From contig JAQCLA010000123.1 in NCBI GenBank assembly GCA_027592105.1, positions 1 through 7,532 of the forward strand: a stretch of DNA of 7,532 bases, in the 5' to 3' direction. A program made the position numbers and the translations under genes. Every line of letters starts with the position of its first letter. Position 1 is the first letter of the stretch. The notes beneath the pieces are model-generated. The model ran no database searches and was not told where the DNA came from. It worked only from the letters and a program-made list of their open reading frames with translations. Origin of the DNA: Pseudomonadota bacterium (GTDB taxonomy: Bacteria > Pseudomonadota > Alphaproteobacteria > Rhodobacterales > Rhodobacteraceae). Below are positions 6,013 to 7,532 of this stretch, piece after piece.

Positions 6013-6882
6013 ATGTCCGATACAGAAACATACACGCCGCCCAAGGTCTGGATCTGGGACAAGGAAAATGGCGGCAAATGGGCCGGGCTGAACCGCCCGA
6101 TCGCGGGGCCGACCCATGACAAGGATCTGCCGGTGGGCCGCCATCCCTTCCAGCTTTACTCCATGGGCACGCCCAACGGGGTCAAGGTCACCGTGATGTT
6201 CGAGGAATTGCTGGCTGCAGGCCATGCCGCCGAATATGACGCTTGGCTGATCCGCATCTGCAATGGCGATCAGTTCGGCAGCGGTTTCGTCGCGGTGAAC
6301 CCAAATTCCAAGATCCCCGCGCTGATGGATCATTCCGGTGACAAACCGGTGCGGGTGTTCGAATCTGGCGCGATCTTGATGCATCTGGCCGAAAAATTCG
6401 GCGCATTCCAAGGCCAGCCCGAGGATCGGCCAGAGCTGCTCTCATGGCTGATGTGGCAAATGGGCAGCGCGCCTTACCTTGGCGGGGGTTTTGGGCATTT
6501 CTACGCTTATGCCCCCTTCCCGATGGAATACCCGATCAACCGCTTCGCGATGGAGGCCAAGCGCCAGATGGATGTGCTGAACCGCCATCTGGAGGGGCGC
6601 GACTGGATGCTGGGCGAGAGCTATTCCATCGCCGACATCGCGATCTGTCCTTGGTATGGGCGGCTTGCCTTGGGCGAGGCTTATGAGGCGGGTGAGTTCC
6701 TGTCGGTGCATGAATATCCCAACGTCATCGCATGGGCAGAGCGGTTTTTCGCCCGCCCCGCCGTGGCACGCGGGCGAATGGTCAACAAAACCTTCGGCCC
6801 GCCCGAGACCCAGCTATGGGAACGCCACGACGCGGCGGATTTCGACACCCAGACGCAAGACAAGCTGCAAGACAAAGGCTGA
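6013..6882 (+). CDS. yghU: YghU-type glutathione transferase (disulfide-bond reductase family)
   Basis: A 289-residue cytosolic Nu-class GST, almost the same length as E. coli YghU (288) and similar along its whole length. Characterised relatives bind two glutathiones per active site and reduce disulfides rather than mainly conjugating substrates. The N-terminal extension YTPPKVWIWDKENGGKWAGL is typical of the subfamily. The thioredoxin-like domain has GTPNG at 52-56, where Thr53/Asn55 replace a catalytic Tyr/Ser/Cys, then NPNSKIPAL with cis-Pro102 and ESGAIL at 117-122 for glutathione binding. The helical C-terminal domain has GGGFGHFYAYAP, SIADIAICPWYG and an RPAVARGRMVNKTFGPP segment. Start: GAGGAG at 6000-6005 lies 7 nt before ATG 6013; the in-frame ATG at 5995 has no such site and overlaps it. 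The gene appears to be transcribed alone. Likely role: thiol redox or detoxification. The natural substrate is unknown. Confidence 0.95.
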   Translation: MSDTETYTPPKVWIWDKENGGKWAGLNRPIAGPTHDKDLPVGRHPFQLYSMGTPNGVKVTVMFEELLAAGHAAEYDAWLIRICNGDQFGSGFVAVNPNSKIPALMDHSGDKPVRVFESGAILMHLAEKFGAFQGQPEDRPELLSWLMWQMGSAPYLGGGFGHFYAYAPFPMEYPINRFAMEAKRQMDVLNRHLEGRDWMLGESYSIADIAICPWYGRLALGEAYEAGEFLSVHEYPNVIAWAERFFARPAVARGRMVNKTFGPPETQLWERHDAADFDTQTQDKLQDKG

Positions 6883-6893
6883 GACAGGGGCCG

Positions 6894-6931
6894 AAAACGC
6901 CAGTTTTTCGCATGAGGAAACTGGCGTTTTT
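6894..6931 (+). terminator. intrinsic terminator of the GST gene, possibly bidirectional
   Basis: A perfect 13-bp stem pairs 6894-6906 (AAAACGCCAGTTT) with 6918-6930 (AAACTGGCGTTTT), with an 11-nt loop and five T at 6927-6931. It lies 11 nt after the GST stop. The A-run at 6894-6897 gives a four-U tail on the minus strand, so it may also end transcription of the convergent YgfZ-type gene, whose stop is about 73 nt away. Confidence 0.9.
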
Positions 6932-6934
6932 CCT

Positions 6935-6958
6935 GCTGTTTTCCGCAAGGAAGACGGC
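6935..6958 (+). other. 10-bp RNA hairpin with GCAA (GNRA) tetraloop
   Basis: GCTGTTTTCC (6935-6944) pairs with GGAAGACGGC (6949-6958) over loop GCAA (6945-6948), counting two G-U pairs. The two wobble positions pair only in the plus-strand RNA; on the minus strand they are A-C mismatches. It lies 3 nt after the terminator's T-run, so it would exist only in read-through RNA or in a transcript starting nearby. No T-run follows. Confidence 0.4.
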
Positions 6959-6985
6959 CCGCCCTTCGCAAAATGCGATCAATTC

Positions 6986-7013
6986 ACAAGCTTATCCACA
7001 GTCTCAAGCTTGT
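6986..7013. repeat. 8-bp inverted repeat over the YgfZ-type stop codon
   Basis: ACAAGCTT (6986-6993) and AAGCTTGT (7006-7013) are perfect inverted copies with a 12-nt spacer. Each arm contains a HindIII-type AAGCTT palindrome. The minus-strand stop codon (7004-7006) is at the edge of one arm. As a minus-strand RNA it forms an A/U-rich hairpin without a following U-run, so it might protect the 3' end rather than terminate. Confidence 0.45.
6992..7000 (+). promoter_or_regulatory. single consensus DnaA box
   Basis: TTATCCACA matches the strict bacterial DnaA-box consensus at all nine positions. It spans the first arm and loop of the inverted repeat at 6986-7013, between two convergent genes. 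No second box or AT-rich unwinding region is nearby, so it is not an origin. It could be an isolated DnaA-binding site or chance. Confidence 0.35.
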
Positions 7014-7532
7014 TCCCATGTCACTTTCGCATCACCCGCTTGCATCACACCCTCGGCCCGATCAAAGCGCAGATAGGCGATGGCTTGCCCGCCTGCTTGG
7101 GTGAAAAGCGTGCCTGCGGGTTTATCGCCCGCCATGATCTCGGTCCCGATCGGGGCCGCACCCGCAACCGACACTGTCACCAGCCCTTTGCGCAACTCGG
7201 TCTTGTGCTTCATGCGCGCCGTCACCTCTTGGCCGACATAGCAGCCCTTGCGGTGATCGACGCCACCCATCCGGTCGAACCCGCATTCAAGGATATAGCT
7301 GTCATCGGGGATCAACTCGACGCCTGTTTCGGGGATGCAAGCAGCCACGCGCAGCGCATCCCAATCGATGCTGGGCGCACTGCCCGCCATACCATAGCCG
7401 CGCCAGCCAAGGCTGGCATCGCGCGGGTCGGCCCATGCCCCCTTGGCCGCATCACCCAAACCACGCACGACTGACAACCCGCTATCGGCAATGCCCACAT
7501 CAGCGCGCAGCCGATACATCATCAAGCGCTGC
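7004..7532 (-). CDS. ygfZ: YgfZ/CAF17-type folate-binding Fe-S protein, C-terminal part (partial)
   Basis: The last 175 codons of a GcvT-like protein of the YgfZ/CAF17 family, which uses tetrahydrofolate and supports assembly or repair of Fe-S enzymes such as MiaB-type proteins. The diagnostic motif KGCYVGQE with its conserved Cys lies at visible residues 95-102, followed by VTARMKHKTELRKGL, the family's hallmark (TIGR03317-like). The C-terminal beta-barrel part (GTEIMAGDKPAGTLFTQAGGQAIAYLRFDRA) follows, ending in VTWEQA. The frame is open to the window edge (Q-R-L-M-M-Y-R-L-R-A-D-V), so MM is internal and not the start. Members are about 245-300 residues, so roughly 70 or more N-terminal residues lie outside. 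Stop is TGA at 7006-7004. It is convergent with the GST gene, with 121 nt between their stop codons. Confidence 0.92.
   Translation of the reverse strand, partial: QRLMMYRLRADVGIADSGLSVVRGLGDAAKGAWADPRDASLGWRGYGMAGSAPSIDWDALRVAACIPETGVELIPDDSYILECGFDRMGGVDHRKGCYVGQEVTARMKHKTELRKGLVTVSVAGAAPIGTEIMAGDKPAGTLFTQAGGQAIAYLRFDRAEGVMQAGDAKVTWEQA

Noticed and set aside
4738..6411. A 557-codon open frame on the minus strand across ileS and the GST gene
   Set aside because: It lies antisense to two genes with unmistakable catalytic motifs, crosses their terminator and has a His/Arg/Gly-rich composition typical of high-GC antisense frames.
6992..7000. Replication origin at the DnaA box
   Set aside because: Only one box, no AT-rich unwinding region, and no origin-linked genes such as dnaA, hemE, parA or gidA in the window.

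Overview
The window is high-GC DNA with dense genes and strong G/C preference at third codon positions. The protein sequences, especially the IleS N-terminus, the YcjF/DUF697 protein and the YgfZ-type protein, look alphaproteobacterial, most likely Rhodobacterales/Rhodobacteraceae. That placement comes from recognising protein families by eye, not from a search. The window looks chromosomal and ordinary in gene content. I see no insertion sequence, phage gene, CRISPR array, tRNA or rRNA.

Layout: (i) 40-2742, three plus-strand membrane-protein genes in a row with 31- and 44-nt gaps: a YcjF/TIGR01620 (DUF697) protein, a ten-helix DMT/EamA transporter and a VIT1/CCC1-type metal transporter. They could share one transcript whose start lies outside the window. 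(ii) 2743-2922, a 180-nt gap that holds the most interesting signal here: an alphaproteobacterial-type promoter, a 16-codon isoleucine-rich leader ORF that appears to start at the transcript's first base, and RNA arms that can pair with each other or with the ileS Shine-Dalgarno. (iii) 2923-5898, ileS, a full-length type-1 isoleucyl-tRNA synthetase, closed by a strong intrinsic terminator. (iv) 5932-6882, a yghU-like glutathione transferase with its own candidate promoter, preceded by a perfect 16-bp palindrome. (v) 6883-7003, a structured convergent intergenic region with a terminator, a GNRA-loop hairpin and a consensus DnaA box inside an inverted repeat. (vi) 7004-7532, on the minus strand, the C-terminal part of a YgfZ/CAF17-type folate-binding Fe-S protein whose 5' end is outside the window.

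The genes do not form one pathway. The candidate new system is the ileS leader: isoleucine supply, sensed as ribosome stalling on a leaderless Ile-rich peptide, could control access to the ileS ribosome binding site. This would resemble the leaderless trpL attenuator of Sinorhizobium, but I see no intrinsic terminator, so the control would act on translation. The promoter, ORF and complementary arms are read directly from the sequence. The regulatory function is inference.
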